Counted from the stretch's first letter, positions 25,231 to 34,221 are shown. The stretch: DNA of 64,000 nucleotides from Aequorivita sp. UBA3180 (GCA_002364215.1 DEXQ01000003.1:229572-293571); one strand, 5' to 3'. Translations and numbers: made by a program. Notes: generated by a model not told the origin, from the sequence alone.

Positions 25231-26029
25231 AACAATTGCAATTGCGGGTTTGGGATGGCTTGGGCAACCTTTGGCCTATCGCTTGGCAACATTGGGCTAC
25301 ACCGTAAAGGGTTCGGTAACTTCTATTGAAAAAGCTACTTTACTGCAGCAAAACGGCTTTGATGCCTATCCCGTGGAAATTTCGGAAAATGGAATCGAGG
25401 GTGAAGTGCAAGCCCTGCTGAACAATGTGGATTGTTTGCTTATTATGATTCCGCCCGGGCTTCGGAAGAATACTGGCGCAGATTATGTTTTGAAAATGGC
25501 ACATTTGCTGGCTGCAATAACGGAAGCTTCGGTTTCTAAAGTGGTTTTGGTGAGCAGCACTTCGGTTTACGATGATTCGCAGGGTAGGGTGACAGAGCAC
25601 GATGAACCCAAACCCGAAACCATTGCCGGAAAGCAACTGCGACAGGTAGAAGAATTGTTTCTGAATGCTGAAGGGCTGCAGACTACGGTGGTACGTTTTG
25701 GCGGATTGCTTGGTGGCAGTAGAAATCCTGTAAAATATTTGGCGGGGCGAAAGGATTTGGCAGATGGCAGCGCCCCCGTAAATTTGATTCATCGGGATGA
25801 TTGTATTAACATCTTGGTTGAAATTTTAAAACAGGATGCCTTCGGAAAAGTCTTTAATGCCGTAAACCCAGGCCACCCAAAAAAATCTGACTACTACTTT
25901 CAAAAAGCAAAAGAACTTGGATTAGAGCCACCAACTTTCGCTGAAGCCGACTCAAATGAAATTTTTAAACAGGTGGATTCTGAAAATTTGAAAACGGTTT
26001 TAAATTATTCTTTCAAAACGTCTATATAA
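25223..26029 (+). CDS. NAD(P)-binding SDR/epimerase-like protein (YeeZ type)
   Basis: 268 residues of extended short-chain dehydrogenase fold. GLGWLGQPLA at residues 9-18 is the nucleotide-binding loop, VVLVSSTSVYDDSQGRVTE the mid-fold strand with a serine-tyrosine pair, and LIHRDDCINILVEI the C-terminal part. It resembles the YeeZ group, whose reaction is not known. It is translated from inside the end of the M28 gene, so the pair is one operon. Confidence 0.85.
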   Translation: MNKTIAIAGLGWLGQPLAYRLATLGYTVKGSVTSIEKATLLQQNGFDAYPVEISENGIEGEVQALLNNVDCLLIMIPPGLRKNTGADYVLKMAHLLAAITEASVSKVVLVSSTSVYDDSQGRVTEHDEPKPETIAGKQLRQVEELFLNAEGLQTTVVRFGGLLGGSRNPVKYLAGRKDLADGSAPVNLIHRDDCINILVEILKQDAFGKVFNAVNPGHPKKSDYYFQKAKELGLEPPTFAEADSNEIFKQVDSENLKTVLNYSFKTSI

Positions 26030-26030
26030 A

Positions 26031-26054
26031 AAAGGAGCCTGTTACAGCTCCTTT
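26031..26054. terminator. bidirectional terminator
   Basis: AAAGGAGC and GCTCCTTT arms with an eight-base loop, A-run before and T-run after. It separates the plus-strand SDR gene from the convergent M13 peptidase. Confidence 0.8.
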
Positions 26055-26078
26055 TCATTTCAATAAAATACTTTAAAA

Positions 26079-28145
26079 CTACCAAATACGTACCCTATCT
26101 TCTGGGGCAAGGTACATAGGGTCGCCTTCCTTAATATCAAAAGCTTCGTAAAACGCATCAATGTTTAGCAAAGGTTGTGTAGCACGAACCATACCCGGAG
26201 AATGCGGATCTGTTTTTACTTGGTTACGCAATGCTTCGTCGCGAGATTTGGTGCGCCAAACCGTGGCCCAACTCATAAAGAAACGTTGCTCTGGTGTTAA
26301 CCCGTCAATGTTATCTGGGCGTCCGTTTTCTTTATAAAAACGTTGCAAACCATCGTAAGCGCCAAGCACCCCACCAAGGTCACCGATATTTTCACCCAAG
26401 GTAAAGTGTCCGTTAATGAAAACGCTATCCAAAACTTCCACATTGCTGTATTGCTCGGCAAGTTTATTGCCGCGTTCGGTGAAGTTTTTAAGATCGGTTT
26501 CGGTCCACCAATTTACCAGGTTTCCGTTTGCGTCAAAACGCGAACCGCTGTCATCAAAAGCATGTGAAATTTCGTGGCCTATTACTGCGCCAATACCACC
26601 GTAGTTTACAGCTTCATCTGCCTTGTAGTCATAGAAAGGCGGTTGAAGAATAGCTGCTGGAAAAACGATTTCATTATTGAAAGGATTGAAATACGCATTC
26701 ACTGTTTGTGGGCTCATGCCCCATTCGGTACGGTCTACAGGCTCGTCTATTTTTTCAAGGTTGTCTTTAAGGTTCCAAGTTTGCACGGCTACCATATTGT
26801 CATAATAGGTGTTACCTGGTTTCACCTCCATAGAAGAGTAATCTTTCCACTTGTCTGGATAACCCACTTTTACGGTGAATTTGTTAAGTTTTTCAATGGC
26901 CTTAACCTTTGTACTGTCGCTCATCCATTCCAAAGCATTAATTCGGTCTTTGTACGCTGCAATCACATTTTCAATCATGGATTCTGCCTTCGCCTTTGCT
27001 TCTGGCGGGAACATTTCATCTACATAAAGTTTGCCCAAAGCTTCACCTACACTTCCGTTAACGGTGGCAAGGGCACGTTCGTCAGCAGGTTTTTGTTTTT
27101 TGGTTCCGTTTAATGTGGTAGCATAAAAATCAAAATTGGCTTTCTCAATTTCTGTGGTCAACATTCCAGCGGAATTGTTCAAAGTAGACCAACGCATTAC
27201 GGTTCTCCAAGTATCAAAATCTGGTTTTGAAAACATTTGTTTTAATGTTTCCATATATTTTGGTTGCATCACGATAACGGTGTCCAGTTGTTTGTTGATG
27301 TCCATTTGCTCAAATGCCTGTTCCCATTGAATTTGCGGAAGCATTTTTTGCAATTCGGTAATACTTCTTGGGTTGTTGAAATTTCTGAAATCGCGGCTTG
27401 CAACCTTATCCAGTCTTGGAGTGGCTAGCTTAGTTTCAAAAGCTAGAATAGTTTCAGCCTGCTTGCGTGCAGCTTCTTCCGAATCACCCAAAAATTGAAG
27501 CATTCTTGTAATATGATCTACATATTGCTCGCGGATTTTTACCGAAGCAGGATCTGTATTGGTGTAAAAATCGCGATCTGGCAGCCCTAAACCGCCTGGC
27601 GTGATATAGGCAGAGTTAATAGCGCTATTGTTAGGGTTTGAAAATGCTGCAAGACCCAAAAATGGTTGTGAAACCGCAACGGCTTCTTCAGCCATTAATT
27701 TTTGAAAATCTTCCATGCTATTCATGGCAGCAATCTTTTCTAGTGTAGGTTTTAAAGGTTCAATACCAGCTTTGTCCCTTGCAACAGAGTCTAATTTTGA
27801 TTCATAAATCATCAGGGCTTTGGCTTGATCGGTTTCGGGGGCGTATTTGCCGCTTTCCTTTGCTTTTGCCAAAATGTTCAGCATGTCCTTGCTGGTTTTT
27901 TTGCGTAGAATTGTGAATCCGGCCCAACTGGTTTCATCATCTGGAATTTCATTGTTTTTCATCCAGTTTCCGTTCACGTAATTGTAGAAATCATCTTTTG
28001 GACTTACGGTGGTGTCCATATTTGCGAGGATAATACCGTGTGGTTCAGTGTCTGCAACGGCCACTTCGGTTTTTTCCTTACAAGCGGTTGCGGCTACGGC
28101 AACAACTGCAAAGGCCACAACGGGTTTTAAAAAATTAGTCTTCAT
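26079..28145 (-). CDS. M13 family metallopeptidase, lipoprotein
   Basis: 688-residue neprilysin/PepO-type zinc endopeptidase. A lipoprotein signal (KPVVAFAVVAVAATACKEK) gives lipidation at the cysteine near residue 22. The zinc site is GHEISHAFDD near residues 522-531, and the third ligand is in ENIGDLGG near 584. The C-terminal NEP motif PHSPGMVRA and the final RVRIW are present, so the enzyme is complete. It likely acts on peptides at the cell envelope. It is followed convergently by the SDR gene. Confidence 0.95.
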   Translation of the reverse strand: MKTNFLKPVVAFAVVAVAATACKEKTEVAVADTEPHGIILANMDTTVSPKDDFYNYVNGNWMKNNEIPDDETSWAGFTILRKKTSKDMLNILAKAKESGKYAPETDQAKALMIYESKLDSVARDKAGIEPLKPTLEKIAAMNSMEDFQKLMAEEAVAVSQPFLGLAAFSNPNNSAINSAYITPGGLGLPDRDFYTNTDPASVKIREQYVDHITRMLQFLGDSEEAARKQAETILAFETKLATPRLDKVASRDFRNFNNPRSITELQKMLPQIQWEQAFEQMDINKQLDTVIVMQPKYMETLKQMFSKPDFDTWRTVMRWSTLNNSAGMLTTEIEKANFDFYATTLNGTKKQKPADERALATVNGSVGEALGKLYVDEMFPPEAKAKAESMIENVIAAYKDRINALEWMSDSTKVKAIEKLNKFTVKVGYPDKWKDYSSMEVKPGNTYYDNMVAVQTWNLKDNLEKIDEPVDRTEWGMSPQTVNAYFNPFNNEIVFPAAILQPPFYDYKADEAVNYGGIGAVIGHEISHAFDDSGSRFDANGNLVNWWTETDLKNFTERGNKLAEQYSNVEVLDSVFINGHFTLGENIGDLGGVLGAYDGLQRFYKENGRPDNIDGLTPEQRFFMSWATVWRTKSRDEALRNQVKTDPHSPGMVRATQPLLNIDAFYEAFDIKEGDPMYLAPEDRVRIW

Positions 28146-28220
28146 TTTATGGTTTTAGATTAAAGTATTTGTTGATTTAATAGTATGCTGAAAGCATAAG
28201 TTGCTTTTACTTTGTGTTTG

Positions 28221-28811
28221 TTACACTTTCTTGTTTTTTTTATCCTGAAGTTCCAAATTTATGATTGAATCTTTGTAGCGTTGTTGTTTTTTCAGTTCGT
28301 TTTCTTCGTCTTCCTTTCTTGTGAAATCTATTTTGTCCTTTTGAAACTTTTCGTTTAGTTGAACAATCAGATTTTTTACGGCTCCATTCATTTCTTCCAA
28401 AGATTGCTGCACCTTTAACGAATCAATAGTAGCTTGGTGGGACGCCTGAAAAAGTAGGGCAGAGCGGGTTTTCAGTACCATCAATCGGCTGTGGATAGGT
28501 TTGGTGTTTAGCGTATCGGGGACGTTGCTGAAAAGTGAATCTGCATATTCCTTTAAACGTTCGGAACGGTTGCGCAAGTCTTGGTAATTGTTGCCGTTTG
28601 CATTTTGCGCTTCGGCTAAAAAATCTTCCAAAACTCCCCAACGTACGGCCTGTTCTTTTGCTGGAGGCGAAAGTGTGGGAAAATTGTAGTTTTTGTCTCC
28701 AAAAATTATGGAGGCATCATTGGTTGGCGTTTGTTTTTGGTTTTCTTCGGAAGCATTTCCGCAGGAAAAAACAAAACCGACGAGCATTAAAAGGGGAATA
28801 ATAAACTTCAT
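28221..28811 (-). CDS. small lipoprotein, unknown
   Basis: 196 residues from ATG 28811, which begins a lipoprotein signal (MKFIIPLLMLVGFVFSCGNA, Cys 17). The open frame extends 75 codons upstream, overlapping the threonine dehydrogenase gene on the other strand, and is not used. The body is helical and charged, with a coiled-coil-like stretch near the C-terminus (KDKIDFTRKEDEENELKKQQ). The family is not recognised. It probably sits in the envelope. Confidence 0.75.
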   Translation of the reverse strand: MKFIIPLLMLVGFVFSCGNASEENQKQTPTNDASIIFGDKNYNFPTLSPPAKEQAVRWGVLEDFLAEAQNANGNNYQDLRNRSERLKEYADSLFSNVPDTLNTKPIHSRLMVLKTRSALLFQASHQATIDSLKVQQSLEEMNGAVKNLIVQLNEKFQKDKIDFTRKEDEENELKKQQRYKDSIINLELQDKKNKKV

Positions 28812-28929
28812 AAAGAATAAAAGAGGCACAAAGATACTGGTTATTAACCAAATGGCACATAAAATTTTTAGGTGTTGAAAGCATTGATAATATGTATATT
28901 TACACTTCATTTTTTGAACCAGCACACAT

Positions 28930-29877
28930 ATGAAAAAGCGAATTTTGATAATAGGCGCCTGCGGCCAAATAGGAACGGAATTAACGCTATACCTTCGTAA
29001 TAAATTTGGAAGCCATAAAGTAATAGCCAGTGACATTCGGGAGGGCGAAGAGGAGTTGATGAAGAGCGGCCCGTTTGAGATTTTGGACGCAATGGATTAC
29101 AACGCTGTGGAAGAGGTGGTAATACGCCACGAGATAACAGACGTTTATTTAATGGCGGCGATGCTTTCCGCTACGGCGGAAAAGTTTCCTATGAAAGGTT
29201 GGAACCTGAATATGAATTCACTTTTTCACGTATTGAATTTAGCCAAAGACAAAAAAATTGAAAAGATATTTTGGCCTTCCAGCATTGCTGTTTTTGGACC
29301 CTCCACTCCAAAAACGGACACGCCACAGCGCACGGTGATGGAACCCACTACGGTGTACGGAATTAGCAAGCAAACGGGAGAACGCTGGTGCGAATATTAT
29401 TATAATCGTTACGGAGTGGATGTTCGCAGTATTCGTTATCCGGGGCTTATCAGTTATAAAACCCTGCCTGGCGGAGGCACTACAGATTATGCGGTAGATA
29501 TTTATCACAAAGCACTAAAGCACAAAAAGTATATCTGTTTCCTAAATGGTGAAACAACTTTGCCCATGATGTTTATGGACGATGCCATAAAAGCAACCGT
29601 TGATATTATGGAGACTGAAAAAGAAAAGATAAAAATTAGAAGCTCGTACAATCTCTCTGCCATGAGTTTTAATCCTGAGGAAATTACCGAAAGCATCCAA
29701 AAGCATATCCCCGAATTTAAAATAAGTTATGATCCCGATTTTAGACAAGCTATTGCAGATAGTTGGCCACAAAGTATCGATGATAGCGAAGCACGGGAAG
29801 ATTGGGGTTGGAAAAGCGAAATTTCCTTGGATGAAATGACCGAAATAATGCTCACCAATTTAAAGGATAGGTATTAG
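28930..29877 (+). CDS. L-threonine 3-dehydrogenase, SDR type
   Basis: 315 residues. Oxidises L-threonine to 2-amino-3-ketobutyrate with NAD+. The extended SDR fold has GACGQIGTEL at residues 9-18 for NAD, the serine in WPSSIAVFG and the catalytic YGISK tyrosine-lysine pair. The substrate segment GGGTTDYAVDIYHKAL is characteristic of the short-chain ThrDH known from Flavobacterium, which is unrelated to zinc-dependent Tdh. No kbl gene is adjacent. Confidence 0.93.
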   Translation: MKKRILIIGACGQIGTELTLYLRNKFGSHKVIASDIREGEEELMKSGPFEILDAMDYNAVEEVVIRHEITDVYLMAAMLSATAEKFPMKGWNLNMNSLFHVLNLAKDKKIEKIFWPSSIAVFGPSTPKTDTPQRTVMEPTTVYGISKQTGERWCEYYYNRYGVDVRSIRYPGLISYKTLPGGGTTDYAVDIYHKALKHKKYICFLNGETTLPMMFMDDAIKATVDIMETEKEKIKIRSSYNLSAMSFNPEEITESIQKHIPEFKISYDPDFRQAIADSWPQSIDDSEAREDWGWKSEISLDEMTEIMLTNLKDRY

Positions 29878-29879
29878 GA

Positions 29880-30755
29880 TTATTTATCCTCGTCAAATAT
29901 TACTTCCAAAATATTAGCGGTTCCACTTTTTCCTTCGTTTGAAATGTATAGGGTGCCATCTGAGGCGAAAGTAATTCCCTCAGGCTGGGGAAATGACTCC
30001 TCATACAACTTATGCAATTTTAGAAGCTTCCCGTTGCTGTCCATTATCAATACTTGCGGATTTTTTCCTTCCAAAACATAGAAATGCCCTGTTTTTGGGT
30101 GAATAGCAATGTCTGAAGGGAAAAAATTTGAAAAGAGGTCTATATCGTCATCTGCATCTTTTGATTTAAAAATTGGGGCGTCCAAAGGAATTTTCAATAC
30201 TGGCAAGGAATTGGATTTTTTGGTTTCGAGGTCAAAAGCATAAATTCCCTTATAATCTTTACTATTGGGGTCAATGTCCTTTACCGCGAAAAGTAAGCGA
30301 TTGTTGGATGTATCGGCCACTACCGATTCCATATTATTTCTTCCAGAGAAGGGGAGTTGATATTCGATTGTTTCAAAATTGTTACTGAGGTAATTTTCAA
30401 CTTCAAAGAGAAGGCCGCTGCTTTCCATAACATATGCAGTGCTGTCTGTGGTGGTTATTGCTTCATAGTCGCCAGATTTCCCAAAGGATATTTTTTTTTC
30501 AACAAGGTTCGTTTTTAAATTATATATAAAAATTATTCCTTCTTCGTCCTGCACGGCAGCAATTTTATCTTCGGAAATCCACCTTATACCAGAAATTTCA
30601 TTTAATTCTATGGGCATATCCCACTTCCGAACAATAGTATAGCTTTCGTTTTCCAAACGGGGATTAAGCGCAGGATTTTCAAAAGCGTACCATAGAATTC
30701 CTACAAAAGCGAGAACCCCAACAATTATTATAAAAGCAAGTCTGTTTTCATTCAT
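29880..30755 (-). CDS. SdiA-regulated domain beta-propeller protein
   Basis: 291 residues, with one N-terminal hydrophobic helix (FIIIVGVLAFVGILWYAF) that anchors the rest outside the cytoplasm. Repeated beta-propeller-type units follow (ELNEISGIRWISEDKIAAVQ, then FPSDIAIHPKTGHFYVLEG and EGITFASDGTLYISNEGK), matching the SdiA-regulated family. The role is not known. It converges with the threonine dehydrogenase gene, two bases apart. Confidence 0.85.
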   Translation of the reverse strand: MNENRLAFIIIVGVLAFVGILWYAFENPALNPRLENESYTIVRKWDMPIELNEISGIRWISEDKIAAVQDEEGIIFIYNLKTNLVEKKISFGKSGDYEAITTTDSTAYVMESSGLLFEVENYLSNNFETIEYQLPFSGRNNMESVVADTSNNRLLFAVKDIDPNSKDYKGIYAFDLETKKSNSLPVLKIPLDAPIFKSKDADDDIDLFSNFFPSDIAIHPKTGHFYVLEGKNPQVLIMDSNGKLLKLHKLYEESFPQPEGITFASDGTLYISNEGKSGTANILEVIFDEDK

Positions 30756-30864
30756 GATTTTTCAGTATAAGCACATAAATTAAATGAAATAATAATTGGT
30801 GTTCCTTAAAATTTTTATAAAAAATTGATTCGCTGTTTTGAGTTGGAGCAGACAAATAATGTTG

Positions 30865-30936
30865 TAGCCTCACCAAGAATCGAACTTGGATCTAAAGTTT
30901 AGGAAACTTCTATTCTATCCATTGAACTATGAGGCC
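30865..30936 (-). tRNA. tRNA-Arg (anticodon CCT)
   Basis: A 72-nt cloverleaf folds by hand: acceptor GGCCTCA/TGAGGCT (first pair G-T), D stem GTTC/GAAT, anticodon stem GAAGT/ACTTT with loop TTCCTAA, T arm CCAAG-TTCGATT-CTTGG, discriminator A. CCA is not encoded. It decodes AGG. Confidence 0.95.
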
Positions 30937-31011
30937 ATAGTGTAACACCCCAAATTTAACTATTTTAAGATGATTGCTGAAAGTAATTTAATCAGTAGCC
31001 ATATACTATTT

Positions 31012-31995
31012 CTACTTTAGGCGATTGCGAAGCATGCATAGTACTCCAATTTCTTCTTTTGACAAATTTTCTGCTTTTTTAAGCAATTGGGTTATTTCCT
31101 TTTTGAAATACCTTAAAGTGCGGCCTTCGGTATAATCTTCAATTACGCGAGGGTCAATATAGCTGCTTCGCGCCACGGCGGGAGTGTTGCCCAAGGTTTC
31201 AGAGACCCTGTTTACGGCTTCTTTAATATTCTTGTCCAATAATTTTTGATCTTCCTCTTCAACTACCCCGAGCTCATCCAGAGCAATGGCGGCAATCATT
31301 GTACCTGCCCAGGTTCTAAAATCTTTTGAAGAAAATTCTTCCCCCATTACTTCTTGTATGTAGCTATTTAGGTCATCGCTCTTTACATCTATAATATTGT
31401 TTTCCTCATCAAGGTATTTAAAAATCTCATAACCTGGCATATCATCAATTTCTTGAACAATTTTAGCGAGTTTTTTATCAACCACGTGCTTTTCCTGTTC
31501 TTGCCCAGATTTTCCGTTGTAGGAAAATATGAGCTCATTGCCGTTTATGGTAAGGTGCTTACTGCGCATGGTGGTTAAGCCGTAGGTTGCGTTTTCTTTG
31601 GAATACGCCTCACTGCCCGGCCGAAAAAAAGCCGATTCCAAGAGGCGGACCATTGTGGCCAAGACTTTTTCACGGTTTAGCTTCCGTTTGCGTAAATGCT
31701 GGCCGGTAACACGGCGCATATGCTCCAATTGATTGGCAAAATCTATAATCCTATCGAATTTTTTGGCATTTTGTCGCTCGGTGTATTTAGGGTGATAAAT
31801 GTATTGTTTGCGGTCCTTGTCATCCCTGCCTGTGACCAAAAGGTCTGCGTTTTGGTCTTCACTTATTTCTACATCAGTCCAAGCCGGCGGGATGACGGGG
31901 GACTTTATCCAATTGCGAGTTTCTTTATCTCTGATGGTTTTACCCTTTTCATCTTTATAAGTAAAGCCTCTACCGTGTTTTTTTCTTTTGTACAT
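31012..31995 (-). CDS. DNA topoisomerase IB
   Basis: 327-residue type IB topoisomerase of the poxvirus/bacterial form, which relaxes supercoils through a 3'-phosphotyrosyl bond. The N-terminal domain carries PPAWTDVEIS and the core has the arginine-lysine residues (TTMRSKHLTINGNELIF). The catalytic tyrosine is Y279 in ARSSYIDPRVIE. Length and order fit the bacterial family, which is patchily distributed. It lies upstream of tRNA-Arg on the same strand, with no partner genes. Confidence 0.93.
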   Translation of the reverse strand: MYKRKKHGRGFTYKDEKGKTIRDKETRNWIKSPVIPPAWTDVEISEDQNADLLVTGRDDKDRKQYIYHPKYTERQNAKKFDRIIDFANQLEHMRRVTGQHLRKRKLNREKVLATMVRLLESAFFRPGSEAYSKENATYGLTTMRSKHLTINGNELIFSYNGKSGQEQEKHVVDKKLAKIVQEIDDMPGYEIFKYLDEENNIIDVKSDDLNSYIQEVMGEEFSSKDFRTWAGTMIAAIALDELGVVEEEDQKLLDKNIKEAVNRVSETLGNTPAVARSSYIDPRVIEDYTEGRTLRYFKKEITQLLKKAENLSKEEIGVLCMLRNRLK

Positions 31996-32129
31996 GGCAA
32001 TTTTTTGGTTTTAAAATTAAGAGAAATCCATTTCAGTATTTAACTCTTTAAGAATCTATTAAGAAAGGATTTCCCTGTGATAAGTATGTAATAGCGTGGG
32101 AGTACCTATGGAATATCCATAACTTATAG

Positions 32130-32194
32130 TCGCCTTAGGGTCGGCATACAATCGGCATAGAGTCGGCATAGAATCGGCATACGGTCGGCATAGA
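32130..32194. repeat. 11-bp tandem repeat, five copies plus one decayed
   Basis: TCGGCATAnnn repeats at 32141, 32152, 32163, 32174 and 32185, with eight identical bases per unit and three variable bases. A sixth, diverged unit (TCGCCTTAGGG) is at 32130. The gap 31996-32370 holds no gene; this array is its only structure. Confidence 0.85.
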
Positions 32195-32370
32195 AAGGTT
32201 GGGTTGGATGAAGAAAAGGAATTGCCAACACCAGTGCAGTGGTGCTAATATACGCAACTACGGCTGCCAAAGTCAAGGGAAAAACGTAATTTACTATGTA
32301 TTTTTTGATTAACCCAAAGCCATGATAAGTTATATTAATAGTTATATGAGTTGATTAACAGGGAGTTGTG

Positions 32371-32559
32371 TTAATTTACATACTGTTTTACGTATCTGTC
32401 CAGTAACCTCTGGACTCTCTCTGGTTTCTTTTCTGATTTCCTATGTAGGTTGAACTCTTCATTTTTTTGATATGCATTTCGAATGCCAATAGGTGTAGAA
32501 GTGTAACCAATATAGAACGGGGACAATTTTTCTGAATGCAATATGTATTCATGATATTC
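32371..32559 (-). pseudogene. decayed GIY-YIG nuclease gene
   Basis: On the minus strand one frame reads EYILHSEKLSPFYIGYTS, the N-terminus of small GIY-YIG (UPF0213-like) nucleases. A second frame reads HIKKMKSSTYIG, which matches the later HIKSMKS-type helix. The first frame resumes with KSEKKPERVQRLLDRY, the usual C-terminus. The middle of the domain is missing and the start codon is lost, so the gene has a deletion and shifts. A 60-codon ATG frame in this region is a shadow of the remnant. Confidence 0.7.
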
Positions 32560-32573
32560 GATATAAAAAGCAA

Positions 32574-32603
32574 AAAAAGCCCAACATAACTGCTGGGCTT
32601 TTT
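32574..32603 (-). terminator. terminator beside the tRNA remnant
   Basis: AAAAAGCCCA and TGGGCTTTTT arms with a ten-base loop. On the minus strand it follows the tRNA-Asn-like remnant in the same way that another terminator follows the intact tRNA. Confidence 0.65.
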
Positions 32604-32618
32604 GCGCCTCCTCTTGGG
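32604..32618 (-). other. partial copy of the tRNA-Asn 3' end
   Basis: GCGCCTCCTCTTGGG (plus strand) repeats the 3' end of the tRNA-Asn gene 120 bases away (GCTCCTCCTCTTGGG at 32724-32738), with one mismatch. The rest of the tRNA is not recognisable here. It may be an att scar or the remains of a duplicated gene. Confidence 0.55.
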
Positions 32619-32689
32619 CCTCCTTCGATGCGTTCCTAGGGTCGCTTACTCAGGATAAACTTCTCGCCCGATACACTTAACCTAAAACA

Positions 32690-32720
32690 AAAAAACCAGC
32701 CTAATTAAAGACTGGTCTGT
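32690..32720 (-). terminator. tRNA-Asn terminator
   Basis: ACCAG and CTGGT arms with a partly paired loop, just downstream of the tRNA on the minus strand and followed by a T-run. Confidence 0.6.
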
Positions 32721-32724
32721 TTTG

Positions 32725-32798
32725 CTCCTCCTCTTGGGCTCGAACCAAGGACCCTCTGATTAACAGTCAGATGCTCTAACCAACTGAGCTAAGGAGGA
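32725..32798 (-). tRNA. tRNA-Asn (anticodon GTT)
   Basis: 74-nt cloverleaf: acceptor TCCTCCT/AGGAGGA, D stem GCTC/GAGC, anticodon stem TCTGA/TCAGA with loop CTGTTAA, T arm CTTGG-TTCGAGC-CCAAG, discriminator G. CCA is not encoded. Confidence 0.96.
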
Positions 32799-32912
32799 AT
32801 TTTGCTTTAGCGGTTGCAAATATACCTATTTTTTAATTCCGTCAAAATAAAAAATGAAACTTTATCAACTTTGTTGCCAATTGCCCAAAAATAATTTCTG
32901 AAAAGCAAAAAA

Positions 32913-33647
32913 TTACAGGTCGTTTATTTCTTTGAGGAGTACAATATTTGAAGATGATTCACTATTTTCAAGAACCGTCTTGGCCTCTTCTACTTTATTT
33001 CCTTTTAAAAGGGAAAGTGCCAAATAGTGCCTTACTTCTTCATAAAAAACACTATTGGTTTTGTTTTTTGCCAACTGTAAATATTTCTCGGCTTGTCGGG
33101 GGTTGCCATTGGCTAAATTTGCAACTCCAAGAAAATATATTACTGTATCATTTTCAGGATTGGCAGCATAAAGGTGCTCCCATCTGTTTATGGCCTCGTC
33201 GTATTCCTTACGCTTGTAGTTTACCATTCCGTAATAAAAATCGTAATCTGAAGAAGTGCCCATAGTGGTGGGAAGGCCCGGATCTGGTTTAAAATTTGCC
33301 GCAAATACTTTTTCGGGTGAATTACCACTATTAAAAATAGCCCAGGTACTAACACCAATTAAAACCAAAAAAGAAGCTGCCAGTGCCAACCACCCGCGCG
33401 ACATCCCTTTCTTTTCAGGCTCATCTTTTATTTCTGAATGAAAATCGTCAAGCGAGTTTTTTAAATTGCTTTCCTCTACACTTTGCATTAGTGCTTTTTG
33501 TTCTTTCACCATTTGGCGAAAATCCGGAAATAGATTCATTCGCTCTTCGAACTCGGCAAGCTCATTGGTATCTAATTTTCCCAACAAATATGCATCAATA
33601 AGTTCCGCATTTTCTTGGTTGTTTTCTATTTGATCATTTGGGTCCAT
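32913..33647 (-). CDS. anti-sigma-like membrane protein with TPR domain
   Basis: 244 residues. The N-terminus (AYLLGKLDTNELAEFEERM) resembles cytoplasmic anti-sigma domains of Bacteroidota. One transmembrane helix follows at about 86-106 (WLALAASFLVLIGVSTWAIF). A periplasmic part with two or three tetratricopeptide units (YYGMVNYKRKEYDEAINRWE, then IYFLGVANLANGNPRQAEKYL) ends the protein. Its start overlaps the end of the ECF sigma gene by 14 bases, which supports a sigma/anti-sigma pair. The pairing is inferred; a zinc anti-sigma motif is not seen. Confidence 0.8.
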   Translation of the reverse strand: MDPNDQIENNQENAELIDAYLLGKLDTNELAEFEERMNLFPDFRQMVKEQKALMQSVEESNLKNSLDDFHSEIKDEPEKKGMSRGWLALAASFLVLIGVSTWAIFNSGNSPEKVFAANFKPDPGLPTTMGTSSDYDFYYGMVNYKRKEYDEAINRWEHLYAANPENDTVIYFLGVANLANGNPRQAEKYLQLAKNKTNSVFYEEVRHYLALSLLKGNKVEEAKTVLENSESSSNIVLLKEINDL

Positions 33648-34221
33648 TGGGGATTGTTTGTATCATTTTTTTTAATTGCTCCTGGCAACGGTATTTTGCG
33701 TTGCGCGCAGAAGCTTCATCCATCGATAGTATTTGTGCGATTTCTTTATATGGCTTCCTTTGAAAATAAAAGAGTTTCAGCAAAGTTTGGCAGCGTTCGC
33801 TAAGATTGTCGATGCAATCCATTAGTAATTTAATTTTTTTATTTGTCACCTCGCCAATCTCAATGTCGGGCTCGTCATACTCTATGTCGCGATTTATAAA
33901 GGTGGTATTCTTATATTTTACGGAACGTACGTGGTCCAGCCATTTATATTTTGCAATCTGAAAAATATATCCGTTGATGGCGTTTTCGCTTTCGGCAGTA
34001 AACCTATCGTTTTTAATGTTTCGCCACATAGCTATAAACGCTTCTTGGTAAACATCTTTTGCCTGCTGCTCGTCGCCGCTGTTTTTTAGTACGTAACGCT
34101 TCACTTTCGCAAAGTTAGTTTTATATAAATTTTTTAATGTGGTAGCATCATTTTGTTTAATGAGTACTACGGTGCTATTAAATGGCAAATTGATTGATTT
34201 TTGGATACTTTGCTTCTGCAT
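33634..34221 (-). CDS. ECF-type sigma-70 factor
   Basis: 195 residues. Region 2 is visible in DVYQEAFIAMWRNI and YIFQIAKYKWLDHVRS. Region 4 is a helix-turn-helix, LSERCQTLLKLFYFQRKPYK followed by EIAQILSMDEASARNAKYRC. Region 3 is absent, as in extracytoplasmic-function factors. The first 25 residues are a variable extension. It overlaps the anti-sigma-like gene and follows rseP on the same strand. Confidence 0.92.
   Translation of the reverse strand: MQKQSIQKSINLPFNSTVVLIKQNDATTLKNLYKTNFAKVKRYVLKNSGDEQQAKDVYQEAFIAMWRNIKNDRFTAESENAINGYIFQIAKYKWLDHVRSVKYKNTTFINRDIEYDEPDIEIGEVTNKKIKLLMDCIDNLSERCQTLLKLFYFQRKPYKEIAQILSMDEASARNAKYRCQEQLKKMIQTIPNGPK

Noticed and set aside
28812..29036. N-terminal extension of the small lipoprotein gene
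   Set aside because: It overlaps the start of the threonine dehydrogenase gene and would hide the lipoprotein signal.
32388..32573. A 60-codon ATG frame on the minus strand as a gene
   Set aside because: It joins pieces of a decayed GIY-YIG gene in the wrong frame; only HIKKMKSSTYIG matches the family.
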